Notes under the pieces: generated by a model
Told to the model about the DNA's origin: nothing
What the model saw: only the letters and a program-made list of their open reading frames with translations
Database searches by the model: none
Translations under genes and position numbers: made by a program
In this document: positions 10,521 through 22,213 of the stretch, one piece after another
Position numbering within the stretch: the stretch's first letter is position 1
How the letters are laid out: each line of letters begins with the position of its first letter
Assembly: GCA_025360085.1 (NCBI GenBank)
Contig: JANYCW010000007.1
Location: 85,054 to 149,053, forward strand
Length of the DNA stretch: 64,000 nt
Origin: Actinomycetes bacterium
GTDB taxonomy: Bacteria > Actinomycetota > Actinomycetes > Nanopelagicales > Nanopelagicaceae
Reading direction: 5' to 3'

Positions 10521-10831
10521 TGCGTTATCTTTATGCAGTATTTTTTGGTGGTGCACTTGGGCTTGGTTCTGTCTTCTTGCACGCCTCATTGCCTCCCTAT
10601 GGATTACTATTTTGTTTTCTCGCAACTGGCTTTGGCATTTGGAGTGTTGGACGAATCTGGGGTGGCCGTGTGCTGAGAATAATGGCCAGCCTTGCTTGGA
10701 TTGCAGTTGTATTACGTGCAGGCTTTCCTGGAATAAGTGATGAATATCTTATTCAAGGCAGTGCAATTGGATCCTCACTTATTAATTTTGGTTTCTTCGT
10801 ATTAGTTTTCGCTGTATTAATTCCTGCTTAA
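10520..10831 (+). CDS. Small membrane protein of unknown function
   Basis: 103 aa, hydrophobic segments, ATG overlaps preceding TAA. Confidence 0.65.
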   Translation: MRYLYAVFFGGALGLGSVFLHASLPPYGLLFCFLATGFGIWSVGRIWGGRVLRIMASLAWIAVVLRAGFPGISDEYLIQGSAIGSSLINFGFFVLVFAVLIPA

Positions 10832-10858
10832 AACTACCATCTCCTTGAATCCATTCGG

Positions 10859-11059
10859 TTAAAGCTTGACAATGACTTCTCGCCAGATGAAAATCTCACT
10901 ATGAGAGAACTCTATTAAGCGCCCATGGCGGTTACGAAGTGAGCGCGTGCTCTCTAATACCCCCACAATGTCACGAAAGCCACCCTCTGGATCGTGTAAA
11001 CGAATGGTGACGCGCTTTCCAAGGAGGGCTTCAAAGGCACGCTCTAACTCACTCGCCAT
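10859..11059 (-). CDS. Small protein, possible SH3-like fold (resembles the N-terminal SH3-like domain of Rv0428c-type acetyltransferases)
   Basis: 66 aa: GKRVTIRLHDPEGGFRDIVGVLESTRSLRNRHGRLIEFSHSEIFIWREV; family resemblance from memory only. Confidence 0.55.
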   Translation of the reverse strand: MASELERAFEALLGKRVTIRLHDPEGGFRDIVGVLESTRSLRNRHGRLIEFSHSEIFIWREVIVKL

Positions 11060-11153
11060 AGCGTAAAGATAATCATAATTTCAATATCGCGCGCAGTCGG
11101 GTATTTCTATTACAATCAGCCGAGACAGCTAAATACAATCTGGAGGAAGCAAC

Positions 11154-11474
11154 GTGACGTACATAATTGCCGAGCCATGTGTCGATGTAAAAGATAAATC
11201 CTGCATCGCGGAGTGTCCGGTGGATTGTATTTATGAGGGCTCTCGTATGTTGTATATCCAGCCCGATGAATGTGTCGATTGTGGCGCCTGTGAGCCTGTC
11301 TGCCCAGTTGAGGCTATCTATTACGAAGACGATGTTCCTCCACAGTGGAAGGACTCTTTAAAAATAAATACCGAGTTCTTCATTGAAATTGGATCACCAG
11401 GCGGGGCGGCCAAGATGGGAGCGACGAATACTGATCATGAATTAATAGCCGCCATCCCCGTAAAGAGCGAGTAA
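11154..11474 (+). CDS. fdxA: 7Fe-type ferredoxin
   Basis: YIIAEPCVDVKDKSCIAECPVDCIYEG...CVDCGACEPVCPVEAIYYEDDVP. Confidence 0.96.
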   Translation: MTYIIAEPCVDVKDKSCIAECPVDCIYEGSRMLYIQPDECVDCGACEPVCPVEAIYYEDDVPPQWKDSLKINTEFFIEIGSPGGAAKMGATNTDHELIAAIPVKSE

Positions 11475-11480
11475 TTCTCG

Positions 11481-12545
11481 TTGCGCCAACATCTCCCAGA
11501 TTTTCCTTGGGATGCGCTTGCACCTTTTGGAGATCTTGCTCGCGCACACGCAGATGGGATGATCGACTTATCACAAGGTACACCGGTTGATTCAACGCCT
11601 GAATTCATTCAACAGGTCTTTCGTGATGCCTCAAATTCACCAAGCTATCCATTAACTACGGGTACCCCCGAGCTTCGCAGTGCAATTAGAAAGTGGGCAA
11701 TCGATCGGCTTGGTGCAACTGGTGAATTTGATGTGCTACCACTAATTGGATCAAAAGAATTAGTCGCATGGCTACCAACGATTTTAGAATCACAGAAAGT
11801 ATTAATCCCTGAAATTGCGTACCCGACTTATCATGTCGGTGCATTAATTGCGCAAGCTCAATCTATTCCAGTTGGAATCGATGCAACGCAGTGGCCATCG
11901 GCAGATTTAGCTTGGATAAACTCTCCATCAAATCCAACAGGCCGCGTACATAGCATCAATGAATTGCAGGCCTGCCTTCAATGGTCGCGCAATCATGATT
12001 CGATTTTAGTATCAGATGAGTGTTACATCGAGTTTGATCATACGGCGCAATCATTTTCAATTTTGTCACAAACGAAAGATAATAATAAAAATATTTTGGC
12101 AGTGCATTCACTCTCAAAACGTTCGTCGATGGCGGGCTATCGTGCGGGATTTATCATTGGCGATTCAGCGCTTATTTCTCAAATCCGCGAATTTCGAAAG
12201 CACAGCGGAATGATGGTTGTGTTGCCGGTGCAAAAAGCGATGACAATCGCCCTTGGCGATGACCGCCATGTTTCCGAGCAACGCGCACGATACAACAACC
12301 GGCGCGAAGCGTTGCGACCAGCCCTTGAATTGTGTGGCTTTCGAATTGAGTTCAGTAACTCGGGACTCTACTTGTGGTGCACGCGAAATGAAGATGCATG
12401 GACAAGTGTCGAATGGTTAGCTGCTCGCGGAATTTTGGCCACCCCTGGTAGCTTTTATGGTTCTGCGGGTTCGCGGTATATACGCCTTGCCATGACGGCC
12501 ACAGATATACAGATCAAAGCTGCCGTCGCTCGATTGATGGCATAA
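11481..12545 (+). CDS. dapC: Class I/II aminotransferase, succinyldiaminopimelate transaminase-like
   Basis: PLP-binding SLSKRSSMAGYRAGF; directly downstream of fdxA as in many actinobacteria; TTG start. Confidence 0.85.
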   Translation: MRQHLPDFPWDALAPFGDLARAHADGMIDLSQGTPVDSTPEFIQQVFRDASNSPSYPLTTGTPELRSAIRKWAIDRLGATGEFDVLPLIGSKELVAWLPTILESQKVLIPEIAYPTYHVGALIAQAQSIPVGIDATQWPSADLAWINSPSNPTGRVHSINELQACLQWSRNHDSILVSDECYIEFDHTAQSFSILSQTKDNNKNILAVHSLSKRSSMAGYRAGFIIGDSALISQIREFRKHSGMMVVLPVQKAMTIALGDDRHVSEQRARYNNRREALRPALELCGFRIEFSNSGLYLWCTRNEDAWTSVEWLAARGILATPGSFYGSAGSRYIRLAMTATDIQIKAAVARLMA

Positions 12546-12549
12546 AACA

Positions 12550-13557
12550 GTGGCCGTTGGGATTCTCTTAGTTGGAGGCTTCGGCACTCGGCTAATGCCG
12601 CTTACAAAAAATACTCCAAAACCAATGCTCACGATCGCCGGGTTGCCCGTGACCGAGCACCAATTAGCAATGGCTCGCAAGGCGGGAATCACAACTGTAG
12701 TACTTGCTACTTCATATCTTTCTGAAATCTTTACTTCCTATTTTGGAGATGGATCGAAATGGGGGATGAATTTGTTATACGCAACAGAAGAAAACCCTCT
12801 TGGTACCGGCGGAGCAATCGCTAACGCTGCTTCAATGCTGGATACGGATGAATCAATTGTTGTCTTTAATGGGGATGTGTTGAGTTCACATAATCTGAGC
12901 GAACAGATTCACCAACACGAATTAAATGAAGCAGAGGTGACTCTTCACTTATCTGCTGTAGATGATGCACGCGCATATGGTTGCGTACCGACAGATTCCG
13001 TTGGACGGGTTACGGCTTTTTTAGAGAAAATGGATAACCCAATCTCCCATAATATTAATGCTGGATGCTACGTATTTAGTTCCAGCACTGTAAATTCGAT
13101 TCCAAAGAACCAAGTTATAAGCGTTGAACGTGAGATTTTTCCACAACTTATTTCAACTCATGCGCGAGTATTTAGTTACATCGATGATTCGTATTGGCTC
13201 GATATTGGTACGCCAAAGGCTTTACTCAAAGGATCACGCGATTTAGTACAAGGCTTGGCTGATTCCTCGGCCTTACTGATGGCAGATGTTGAACAACACA
13301 GCGATGCGGCATTAATAATGTCGGGGGCCACAGTTGATCCCTCTGCCAAAGTAGAAGATGGCTCATGCGTTGGAGCTGGTTCAATCGTTGAATCCGGCGC
13401 GTACATCTCTGGCTCAATAATCGATCATGGGGCCGTGGTTGAATCTGGAGCGATTGTTATCGATTCATTTGTTGCATCAGGGGCAAGAGTTTCACGCAGT
13501 ACTCAGATTGTGGACTCCTTCGTCACAAGTGACGAAATTCTCACAATTCCTGGTTAA
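12550..13557 (+). CDS. Nucleotidyltransferase (mannose-1-phosphate guanylyltransferase-like) with left-handed beta-helix repeats
   Basis: GILLVGGFGTRLMPLTKNTPKPMLTIAGLP; hexapeptide-like repeats at the C-terminus. Confidence 0.9.
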   Translation: MAVGILLVGGFGTRLMPLTKNTPKPMLTIAGLPVTEHQLAMARKAGITTVVLATSYLSEIFTSYFGDGSKWGMNLLYATEENPLGTGGAIANAASMLDTDESIVVFNGDVLSSHNLSEQIHQHELNEAEVTLHLSAVDDARAYGCVPTDSVGRVTAFLEKMDNPISHNINAGCYVFSSSTVNSIPKNQVISVEREIFPQLISTHARVFSYIDDSYWLDIGTPKALLKGSRDLVQGLADSSALLMADVEQHSDAALIMSGATVDPSAKVEDGSCVGAGSIVESGAYISGSIIDHGAVVESGAIVIDSFVASGARVSRSTQIVDSFVTSDEILTIPG

Positions 13558-13593
13558 TTTCTGCGTTTTATTGCGGTTTTATCTCTAAATCAC

Positions 13594-13624
13594 TTGACAT
13601 ATTCGAATTACACGCGTGTAATTC
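13594..13624 (+). promoter_or_regulatory. Putative sigma70-type promoter overlapped by a perfect 20-bp palindrome upstream of whiB
   Basis: TTGACA (13594-13599), 17-bp spacer, TGTAAT (13617-13622); palindrome GAATTACACGCGTGTAATTC at 13605-13624. Confidence 0.6.
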
Positions 13625-13686
13625 ACTATTAAGTAAGCCACTTCCATGAGGGAAGCGGCACACAGCTATTTATAAGGAGAATCGGT

Positions 13687-13998
13687 ATGCCGATCCGACC
13701 TGGTGCCTCGAGCTTGTCGAGCTCACTCACTATGCCAACTATGGGGGCAACCGCCGTTTTACACGATGGCGAAAAGATAGAACTCTCATGGCAAGAGCGC
13801 TCATTGTGCGCTCAAACCGATCCTGAGGCTTTTTTCCCCGAGAAGGGCGGCTCCACTCGTGAAGCCAAGCGCGTGTGTCTGTCCTGTGATGTTCGTTCAG
13901 AGTGTTTGGAATATGCACTTGCTCATGATGAGCGTTTTGGAATTTGGGGCGGACTCTCCGAGCGCGAACGTCGTCGCTTGAAGCGCCGCTCTGCCTAA
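13687..13998 (+). CDS. WhiB-family transcriptional regulator (WhiB2/WhmD-like)
   Basis: CAQTDPEAFFPEKGGSTREAKRVCLSCDVRSECLEYALAHDERFGIWGGLSERERRRLKRR: four Cys and the GIWGG motif. Confidence 0.96.
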   Translation: MPIRPGASSLSSSLTMPTMGATAVLHDGEKIELSWQERSLCAQTDPEAFFPEKGGSTREAKRVCLSCDVRSECLEYALAHDERFGIWGGLSERERRRLKRRSA

Positions 13999-14025
13999 GT
14001 TCGGAGCCCGAAAGAAGTTAGCGCT

Positions 14026-17000
14026 ATGGCTGCAGAAGCGGCATTAGTTCGCCACATAGTAAGTGCGATTATCGTTACTCATGACGGACAAACATGGTTA
14101 CCAGAGACCGTTGCAGCCCTCGCTTCACAGACTCGGCCTTATGATCAGATTCTGGCAGTCGATACCGATTCACAGGATGCCTCTGTTCGGCTATTAAAAT
14201 CTGCGCGGATTCCAATAATCAACGCCCAACGCGACTGCGGTTTTGGTGAAGCAATTTCATTAGGAGTTAATTCATTAAAGCCATCGACCCGAGGGAACAA
14301 TGAGTGGATTTGGTTAATTCATGATGATTGTGCGCCGGCGCCAAGTGCACTTGAGAACCTATTAACGGCAGTTGATGATCGCCCTCATGTTGCCATGGTT
14401 GGACCGAAAATTCTAGGTTGGCATGATCGAACTCACCTACTCGAAATCGGAGTGAGCATTTCAGGCAACGGGGCACGGTGGACAGATTTAGAGCCGGTTG
14501 AATACGACCAAGGTCAGCACGATGGAATTCGTGAAGTCCTATCAGTGAGCACGGCAGGTGCGTTGATTCGTCGAGATATTTTTGAAGAGCTTGGAGGATT
14601 TGATAAAAACTTAGCACTCTTTCGAGATGATGTTGATTTCGGTTGGCGAGTTCGTGTAGCAGGGCATTCAGTAATTGCCGCCTCATCTGCCGTCGTGTTT
14701 CATGCTCAAGCCTCGGCATCTGAGCGCCGAACTGTCGATGTTAAAGGAGCAATTTTCCAAAGACCGTTATTACTTGATCGCCGGAACGCGGCATATGTTT
14801 TATTAGCAAACTCATCTTGGTGGATGATTCCGTGGCTGGTCCTTCAACTGCTCGGTTCAGCGATTGCTCGCGCCGCTGGTTATATTTTAGGAAAACTCCC
14901 TGGCTATGCGAGTGATGAATTACTAGCAGTTGCCTCGCTTATTATGAGACCGGGCCTAATAATAAAGGCTCGAAAAGATCGCAAAGCTAAACGTTTAGTT
15001 TCCTCAAGAATTGTTTCAACTTTTATTCCACCACTTTGGTCACAATTTCGACTTTCGACACAACGATTTACTGAAGTTATTCGTTCAAAACTCCTGCCTA
15101 GTGCCGATACATCAACGATTTCAATACTCGATTCGGTTGAAGAGGAAGATTTACTTGTTCCTTCTAAAAATAGTCATTGGTTTCGATTGCTTGGTAAACC
15201 AGAGGTTGCAGGTTTTATTTTCTTGAGCGTCATTACTCTAATTGCTTCCCGAAATCGTTTAGGTGCACTCATTGGGGGAGCGCTCGCAACTTCACCTGAT
15301 GGGGCTCGAGATTTATGGAGAAGTTACTTTGATTCTTGGCATCTGGTTGGAATGGGAAGTGCCCAAGCTTCACCACCGTGGATTGCAATTCTTGCGATTT
15401 TATCCAGTATTCTTTTCGGCAAAGCTCAACTTTTAATTACCCTACTATTTCTGTCTGCGCCACTGTTGATGATGTGGTCTATCCTGACTCTTTGTAGAAA
15501 ACTCAGCCGAAATCCCTGGATCAGCGTCCCAGCAAGTTTGCTCTATGCGATTTCTCCCGTTGCGATAGCGGCAATTAACTCAGGGCGCTTGGCCACTGTT
15601 GTCGCACTCATTATTGCGCCTCAAATCCCGCAGCTACTTAATAATTGGAAAAAAATTGAACTTCTGTCATGGCGGCGAATCTACGCATCCGTTTTTGTTA
15701 TTGGCGTTTTATATGCCTTCACTTTATTGACTTGCCTTATTGGTTTAGGTTTGGTTGCATTTGCGACATTTAACGATTATCACGAATTTTATTTTAATAA
15801 GAATCGTAAGCTTTTTATAGAGCGAATGAGCAAGCGACTGACCCTATTGATCATTCCCTTCATTCTTACCGCGCCTTATTCTTTCGAAGCCCTACTTTCG
15901 CCAACTAGATTCTTGGCTGAACCAGGTTTATCAGTGGCAGGTGGTGGTGTCGAGGACGTCCTTTTAGGTAATCCCGGCGGGGTGGGTGCCCTCCCACTTT
16001 GGCTCGTTAGCCCAATTTTACTCGTTCTCATTGTTGGCCTTTTTTCATCAAGCCGTGCAAAAGAAATATCTTTATTTGGTGTTGGCTTTTTATCGGCAGG
16101 AATCATATTTTCTTCTTTTTCGATTTCAACTCATGGTGATTCGGCCAATGTCAGAGTCTGGGTTGGCACCTTTTTAGTTGGTACCACTCTATGCGCCGTA
16201 GCCGCATGTGTTGTGATTCTTGATCGGCTTCGTTCGGTTTTAATGTCAACTAACCTTCACTTTCGACACTTTTTTGCGGCGCTATTACTTTTATTCACTG
16301 CCCTCTATTCCATTACTTCAATTGCTTGGTTAGTTTCCCTTGGTGCAGGATCGCCAGTCCAAAGCAGTAGATCGACCGTAATGCCTGCTTATTTGAGCGT
16401 TGAGAGAGACACGAAGACGCTGGTCTTACGTGAAGTTGGGCCGAACGACGCAAAAACTATTCAATATTATATTTCGCGTGGCAAAGATATCGCATTGGGA
16501 GAACCAGATGTGGCACCAAAGCAAAATCTTGAACTTGGCACCGCCACACAGGCGTTAATTGATGGGTCAGGAATTTTTAGTAGTAAAACTTTTGCGGCAT
16601 TTGGAATAAAATATGTCTTTGTTAAGTCGCCATTTAATCGAACAATTATTCGAACTATCGATGGAATTGGTGGTTTTACTCGGACATCTGCAACATCCAC
16701 TGGCGTTGTTTGGAAAGTGGTGGGAGTTACTGGTCGATTGGTATTCATTGGCAAGGATGGAGTGAGCCAACTCCTTGAAACGGGTCAAGTTGGAGCGCGA
16801 ACGACCGTTGTACAACCAGGACGAGTACTACTAACGGAAAGTTTTGATCGCTCTTGGCAGATTTTAGAAAATGGCTCAAGACTTGAACGAGTGAAAAGTG
16901 AGCAAGGTTTGCCACTTTTTATTGCAACCGAGTCGGGTGAAATCTCACTTTTACACGATGGAACAATTCGTCGAGCTTGGCTCTCATTTGAAATAACTGT

Positions 17001-17076
17001 TTGGATTACCCTCCTGGTTTTAGCTTTGCCAGGCAGGCGAAGAAAACGTGAATTTGCAGATAGGGAGCTTTCGTGA
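14026..17076 (+). CDS. Large membrane-bound family 2 glycosyltransferase (1016 aa)
   Basis: N-terminal GT2 domain (SAIIVTHDGQTWLPETVAALASQTRPYDQILAVDTDSQD; DDVDFGWRVR) followed by a multi-pass membrane region. Confidence 0.9.
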   Translation: MAAEAALVRHIVSAIIVTHDGQTWLPETVAALASQTRPYDQILAVDTDSQDASVRLLKSARIPIINAQRDCGFGEAISLGVNSLKPSTRGNNEWIWLIHDDCAPAPSALENLLTAVDDRPHVAMVGPKILGWHDRTHLLEIGVSISGNGARWTDLEPVEYDQGQHDGIREVLSVSTAGALIRRDIFEELGGFDKNLALFRDDVDFGWRVRVAGHSVIAASSAVVFHAQASASERRTVDVKGAIFQRPLLLDRRNAAYVLLANSSWWMIPWLVLQLLGSAIARAAGYILGKLPGYASDELLAVASLIMRPGLIIKARKDRKAKRLVSSRIVSTFIPPLWSQFRLSTQRFTEVIRSKLLPSADTSTISILDSVEEEDLLVPSKNSHWFRLLGKPEVAGFIFLSVITLIASRNRLGALIGGALATSPDGARDLWRSYFDSWHLVGMGSAQASPPWIAILAILSSILFGKAQLLITLLFLSAPLLMMWSILTLCRKLSRNPWISVPASLLYAISPVAIAAINSGRLATVVALIIAPQIPQLLNNWKKIELLSWRRIYASVFVIGVLYAFTLLTCLIGLGLVAFATFNDYHEFYFNKNRKLFIERMSKRLTLLIIPFILTAPYSFEALLSPTRFLAEPGLSVAGGGVEDVLLGNPGGVGALPLWLVSPILLVLIVGLFSSSRAKEISLFGVGFLSAGIIFSSFSISTHGDSANVRVWVGTFLVGTTLCAVAACVVILDRLRSVLMSTNLHFRHFFAALLLLFTALYSITSIAWLVSLGAGSPVQSSRSTVMPAYLSVERDTKTLVLREVGPNDAKTIQYYISRGKDIALGEPDVAPKQNLELGTATQALIDGSGIFSSKTFAAFGIKYVFVKSPFNRTIIRTIDGIGGFTRTSATSTGVVWKVVGVTGRLVFIGKDGVSQLLETGQVGARTTVVQPGRVLLTESFDRSWQILENGSRLERVKSEQGLPLFIATESGEISLLHDGTIRRAWLSFEITVWITLLVLALPGRRRKREFADRELS

Positions 17077-18377
17077 AGCGCGAAATAACAGCAATGGCCG
17101 CCCTTGCATTGTCACTGAGTGTTGCTACGTTGTTAACCGGAACAATTCAACCCACGGGATTTTCAGAGATTTATCCAGCAGTCGTATGTCCACCAACATT
17201 AAATGGGCTCTCATCTCAGATATCGATCTCATCACGCCAAACACAGTTTCAAAACCTTGAGAATCGAAGTACTAAAACGATTCCATTTAATGTTTTAAGA
17301 TATCCAGTTTCTAAAGATTCACTAATAGTTTCGGCTACAGGAGTTACTCCAGTTGTTTGGCAAAGCCGAACTGGAAGTTGGGCTGGTGGAACGATTTGTT
17401 CTGGACCTGCGGCTTCGCAATGGTTCGTTGGTGCAAGTTCAGATGTAAGGACCCGCGGTCGCTTGATGATAATTAATAGTGGCTTAAGCGACGCCATTGT
17501 TGACGTTCAAGCTTTTTCAGAAAATGGGAAACAACCGTTGAAGTCGCTTGAACTTAAATCAAAGAGTATCTCAGTTCTCTCTCTCGATTCATTAGCAACT
17601 GGAGATCAAAAACTTGCCGTGCATGTTGTTCCGCGTTCGGGGCGGATAAATTCTTTCATGATTGATGAGCTTGGTGCAGGTTTACAAACTCTTGGTGGCG
17701 ATTTCGTAAATCCAATTGCATCAGAATCCAAATTGTTAATTATTCCCGCAATACCAAATCAACTACCGAGGAAGGGTATAAAAACTGCAGGTGCGCACAC
17801 TTTACGAATTCTTTCCGTCTCGGAAACGGATGCGTATTTCACATTAGAGGTACTATCGGCCGATGGACGTTTTGTTCCTGTTGGCTTTAATACGCGCAAA
17901 ATTAGCTCAGGAATCGTAAGTGAGTTTGCGCTATCACCAAAGATTTCAGCAAGCGCCTTTGCTGTGCGGATCACCTCCGATGAGCCCATCGTTGCTTCGG
18001 TTTCATCTATTGTGAATATCGCTGGACGTAGAGACTTTGTTTGGAGCTCACCAACACCAGCACTGGTGCCAATGGCCATAGCCCTCACGGGCTTATCACC
18101 ATTGATTGCCTTTGCAGGTGATGTAATCCAAGTAAAAATGCAGATCACTTTCGTCAACGGTAAAAACTCCTTAGTCAGCATAGTTGGCACTGATATTGCA
18201 ACATATCGAGTTCCTCCCTCAGCGCGATCAGTGTCAATTCTTAAAATTAGTTCCAAGACTCATGCTGGAGCCCTGGTGGCCTCGGCCAATGGTTACGGAT
18301 ACATACCCTTCACGCCTGGAAGCCTTTTAACAAAAGTTGAAATTCCACGTTCCAACATTCGCGTATTGATTCCATGA
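17073..18377 (+). CDS. Secreted/anchored protein, DUF5719-like
   Basis: Signal peptide, repeated beta-rich segments, location immediately after the large GT2 in a WhiB2/ManB neighbourhood. Confidence 0.7.
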   Translation: MKREITAMAALALSLSVATLLTGTIQPTGFSEIYPAVVCPPTLNGLSSQISISSRQTQFQNLENRSTKTIPFNVLRYPVSKDSLIVSATGVTPVVWQSRTGSWAGGTICSGPAASQWFVGASSDVRTRGRLMIINSGLSDAIVDVQAFSENGKQPLKSLELKSKSISVLSLDSLATGDQKLAVHVVPRSGRINSFMIDELGAGLQTLGGDFVNPIASESKLLIIPAIPNQLPRKGIKTAGAHTLRILSVSETDAYFTLEVLSADGRFVPVGFNTRKISSGIVSEFALSPKISASAFAVRITSDEPIVASVSSIVNIAGRRDFVWSSPTPALVPMAIALTGLSPLIAFAGDVIQVKMQITFVNGKNSLVSIVGTDIATYRVPPSARSVSILKISSKTHAGALVASANGYGYIPFTPGSLLTKVEIPRSNIRVLIP

Positions 18378-18419
18378 GAATCCCAAAAAAATGCGAGGCT
18401 TCCCACTAATGTTGTTCGC

Positions 18420-18791
18420 ATGAGCTCTCAGGCAAAACTTGGACGCGGTTGTTCGCGTGTTGGATGTCGCTCTGTTGCGACGATGACCTTGACCTATATC
18501 TACGCCGAATCAACGGCAGTAGTGGGTCCGCTTGCGACATTTAGTGAACCTCATGCCTACGATCTTTGCATGCTCCATGGAGAACGTTTAAAAGTTCCGC
18601 ATGGCTGGAGTGTCATTAAACAAGAGTTAACTGGAGAAGCGCATGGTCCGACCGAAGATGATTTGATGGCTATTGCCGATGCTGTTCGCGAAGTTGCTCT
18701 ACCAAAAAATAGCGAAAATGAAGTTCACAACTCGGATTCCAACCAACCACAAATCGGTCGCAGGGGTCATCTTCGCGCCGTTCCATCGTAG
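18420..18791 (+). CDS. DUF3499 family protein
   Basis: Cys/His pattern (RGCSRVGCRSVATMTLTYIYAESTAVVGPL...YDLCMLHGERL...PHGWSV). Confidence 0.85.
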   Translation: MSSQAKLGRGCSRVGCRSVATMTLTYIYAESTAVVGPLATFSEPHAYDLCMLHGERLKVPHGWSVIKQELTGEAHGPTEDDLMAIADAVREVALPKNSENEVHNSDSNQPQIGRRGHLRAVPS

Positions 18792-18799
18792 GCCGTTAA

Positions 18800-20158
18800 A
18801 TGGAGAATATTCCAAACATCTTCAAGGCCTACGATATTCGTGGATTAGTTGATGTTGAAATCACTCCCGAGTTTTGTTTTGCAACGGGAGTGGCGTTTGC
18901 CCGTTTTTTAAAGCAGGAGCGCGAGCCTGCCACGGTTGTGATTGCACAAGATATGCGAGCGTCATCACCTTCTTTAGCGCAAGCTTTTTCTGCAGGCGTC
19001 ACATCTACGGGTTTTGATGTAATAAGAATCGGTCTTGCCTCTACCGATATGTTGTACTTTGCCTCTGGGAAACTTGGTTTGCCTGGCGCAATGTTCACAG
19101 CCAGCCACAATCCCGCCGCGTACAATGGAATTAAATTGGCATTAAGTAGTGCCCGCCCCATTGGAAGAGAGTCTGGGCTTTTAACAATTGAAAATTTCGT
19201 TCGTATGGGTTCACCTCTTGAATTTCGCTCCGTTGGTGTTGAGACCACAACAGATATGCTCGAAGAGTATGTTGATTACCTTTTATCCCTTGTAGATCTT
19301 AAAGAAATTAGGCGGTTAAAAATTGTTGTTGATGCTGGAAATGGAATGGCAGGCCACACTGCTCCTGCTATTTTTTCACGAATTAATGTTGAGCTCATCC
19401 CTCTCTATTTTGAACTCGATGGGGATTTTCCAAATCACGAAGCAAATCCAATAGAGCCCAAGAATATTCGCGATTTGCAGCAAGCGGTAAAGAAGCAAAA
19501 GGCTGATTTAGGTCTTGCCTTTGATGGGGATGCCGATCGCTGTTTTCTTGTCGATGAAAATGGAAAGGCCGTAAATCCTTCGGATTTAACTTCTCTCATT
19601 GCCAAGCGCGAATTGGCCAAACACCCAGGTTCGACGATTATCTATAATCTCATTTCTTCCCGATCGGTCCTAGAAATCATCCAAGAGAGCGGTGGAACGG
19701 GCTTGCGAAGCCGCGTGGGGCATTCATATATTAAGGCGATGATGGCTGAGAGTGGCGCAATTTTTGGCGGCGAGCACTCAGGCCATTTCTATTTCAAAGA
19801 TTTCTGGAGGGCAGATTCAGGGGCACTAGCGGCATTACATGCAATTGCGGCCTTAGGGCAATCTCAGGTGAGTATGTCCAAGCTTTTGGCGCCTTTTCAA
19901 CGTTACGTGTCCAGCGGAGAAATCAATTCGCAAGTAAGCAATGCCGATGCTGCCATGGCACTCGTGGAGACGGCATTCATGGCCCGAAAAGGAGTAGAAC
20001 GTGATTACCTCGATGGCTTAAGCATCAGTGGGGATTCATGGTGGTTTAACCTTCGTCCATCCAATACCGAACCTCTCTTACGCCTAAATGTTGAGGCTAA
20101 GACGGCTACAGCCATGAGCAAGCTACGTGATGAAGTTCTCGCCTTGATTGGGAGTTAA
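18800..20158 (+). CDS. manB: Phosphomannomutase/phosphoglucomutase
   Basis: IFKAYDIRGLV, TASHNPAAYNGIKL, FDGDADRC, GEHSGHFYF, RPSNTEPLLRLNVEA. Confidence 0.95.
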   Translation: MENIPNIFKAYDIRGLVDVEITPEFCFATGVAFARFLKQEREPATVVIAQDMRASSPSLAQAFSAGVTSTGFDVIRIGLASTDMLYFASGKLGLPGAMFTASHNPAAYNGIKLALSSARPIGRESGLLTIENFVRMGSPLEFRSVGVETTTDMLEEYVDYLLSLVDLKEIRRLKIVVDAGNGMAGHTAPAIFSRINVELIPLYFELDGDFPNHEANPIEPKNIRDLQQAVKKQKADLGLAFDGDADRCFLVDENGKAVNPSDLTSLIAKRELAKHPGSTIIYNLISSRSVLEIIQESGGTGLRSRVGHSYIKAMMAESGAIFGGEHSGHFYFKDFWRADSGALAALHAIAALGQSQVSMSKLLAPFQRYVSSGEINSQVSNADAAMALVETAFMARKGVERDYLDGLSISGDSWWFNLRPSNTEPLLRLNVEAKTATAMSKLRDEVLALIGS

Positions 20159-20226
20159 AGCGCCCGACTCATTACTCCCAATGGCTTACAGGGCAGTAAA
20201 CTAACGCCCTAGACACATCACTTTAA

Positions 20227-21524
<1,298 letters not shown>

Positions 21525-21525
<1 letters not shown>

Positions 21526-22211
21526 TGACTTTGGTTATGGTCGTCGATGACGATCAAGACCTCTCTGAAATGCTCGGAATTGTTTTAACTGGAGCAGGAA
21601 TTGACGTTGACCTCGTAAGTCGCGGCGATGAAGTTATGGATGTATTTCGAAACAATCCTCCAGATTTAGTGCTCCTTGATGTTATGTTGCCAGGTCTAGA
21701 TGGAATTGAAGTCTGCAAGTTAATTCGGGCTGAATCCATGGTGCCAATTATTATGCTCAGCGCCAAAAGTGATTCCTTTGATGTGGTGCGGGGTTTAGAG
21801 GCTGGCGCCGATGATTACATGGTCAAGCCATTTAAACATCCATCCGAGCTCATTGCTCGCATTCGCACACGATTACGTCGAACAAATACCGAAATTTCGG
21901 GGCTTTTAACTATCGGCGACCTAGCAATTGATGTACAAGCACACCAAGTTTTACGTGCAGGAAAACAGATCGCATTAACTCGGCTTGAATTTGACCTTTT
22001 AGTGGCGCTGGCGAAAGAGCCAGGACGAGTATTTTCACGTGATGCACTCTTGCGTGAAGTTTGGGGATATCGCCACTCAACTGATACCCGCTTGGTAAAT
22101 GTACATGTCCAAAGATTGCGTGCCAAAATTGAACACGATGCTGAGCGTCCAGAGATTGTTGTTACAGTTCGAGGAGTTGGTTACAAAGCTGGAGTAATGG
22201 GCAGTTCATAA
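21525..22211 (+). CDS. mtrA: OmpR-family response regulator (MtrA-like)
   Basis: Receiver domain VVDDDQDLSEMLG...LLDVMLPGLDG plus winged helix; followed by mtrB-like kinase and preceded by ahcY. Confidence 0.92.
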
Positions 22212-22213
22212 TA

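Noticed and set aside
14267-14719. 150-aa antisense ORF inside the glycosyltransferase gene
   Set aside because: Overlaps a clear GT2 coding frame; His/Leu-rich composition is typical of antisense translation.
17759-18256. 165-aa antisense ORF inside the DUF5719-like gene
   Set aside because: No domain features and fully contained in a better-supported gene.
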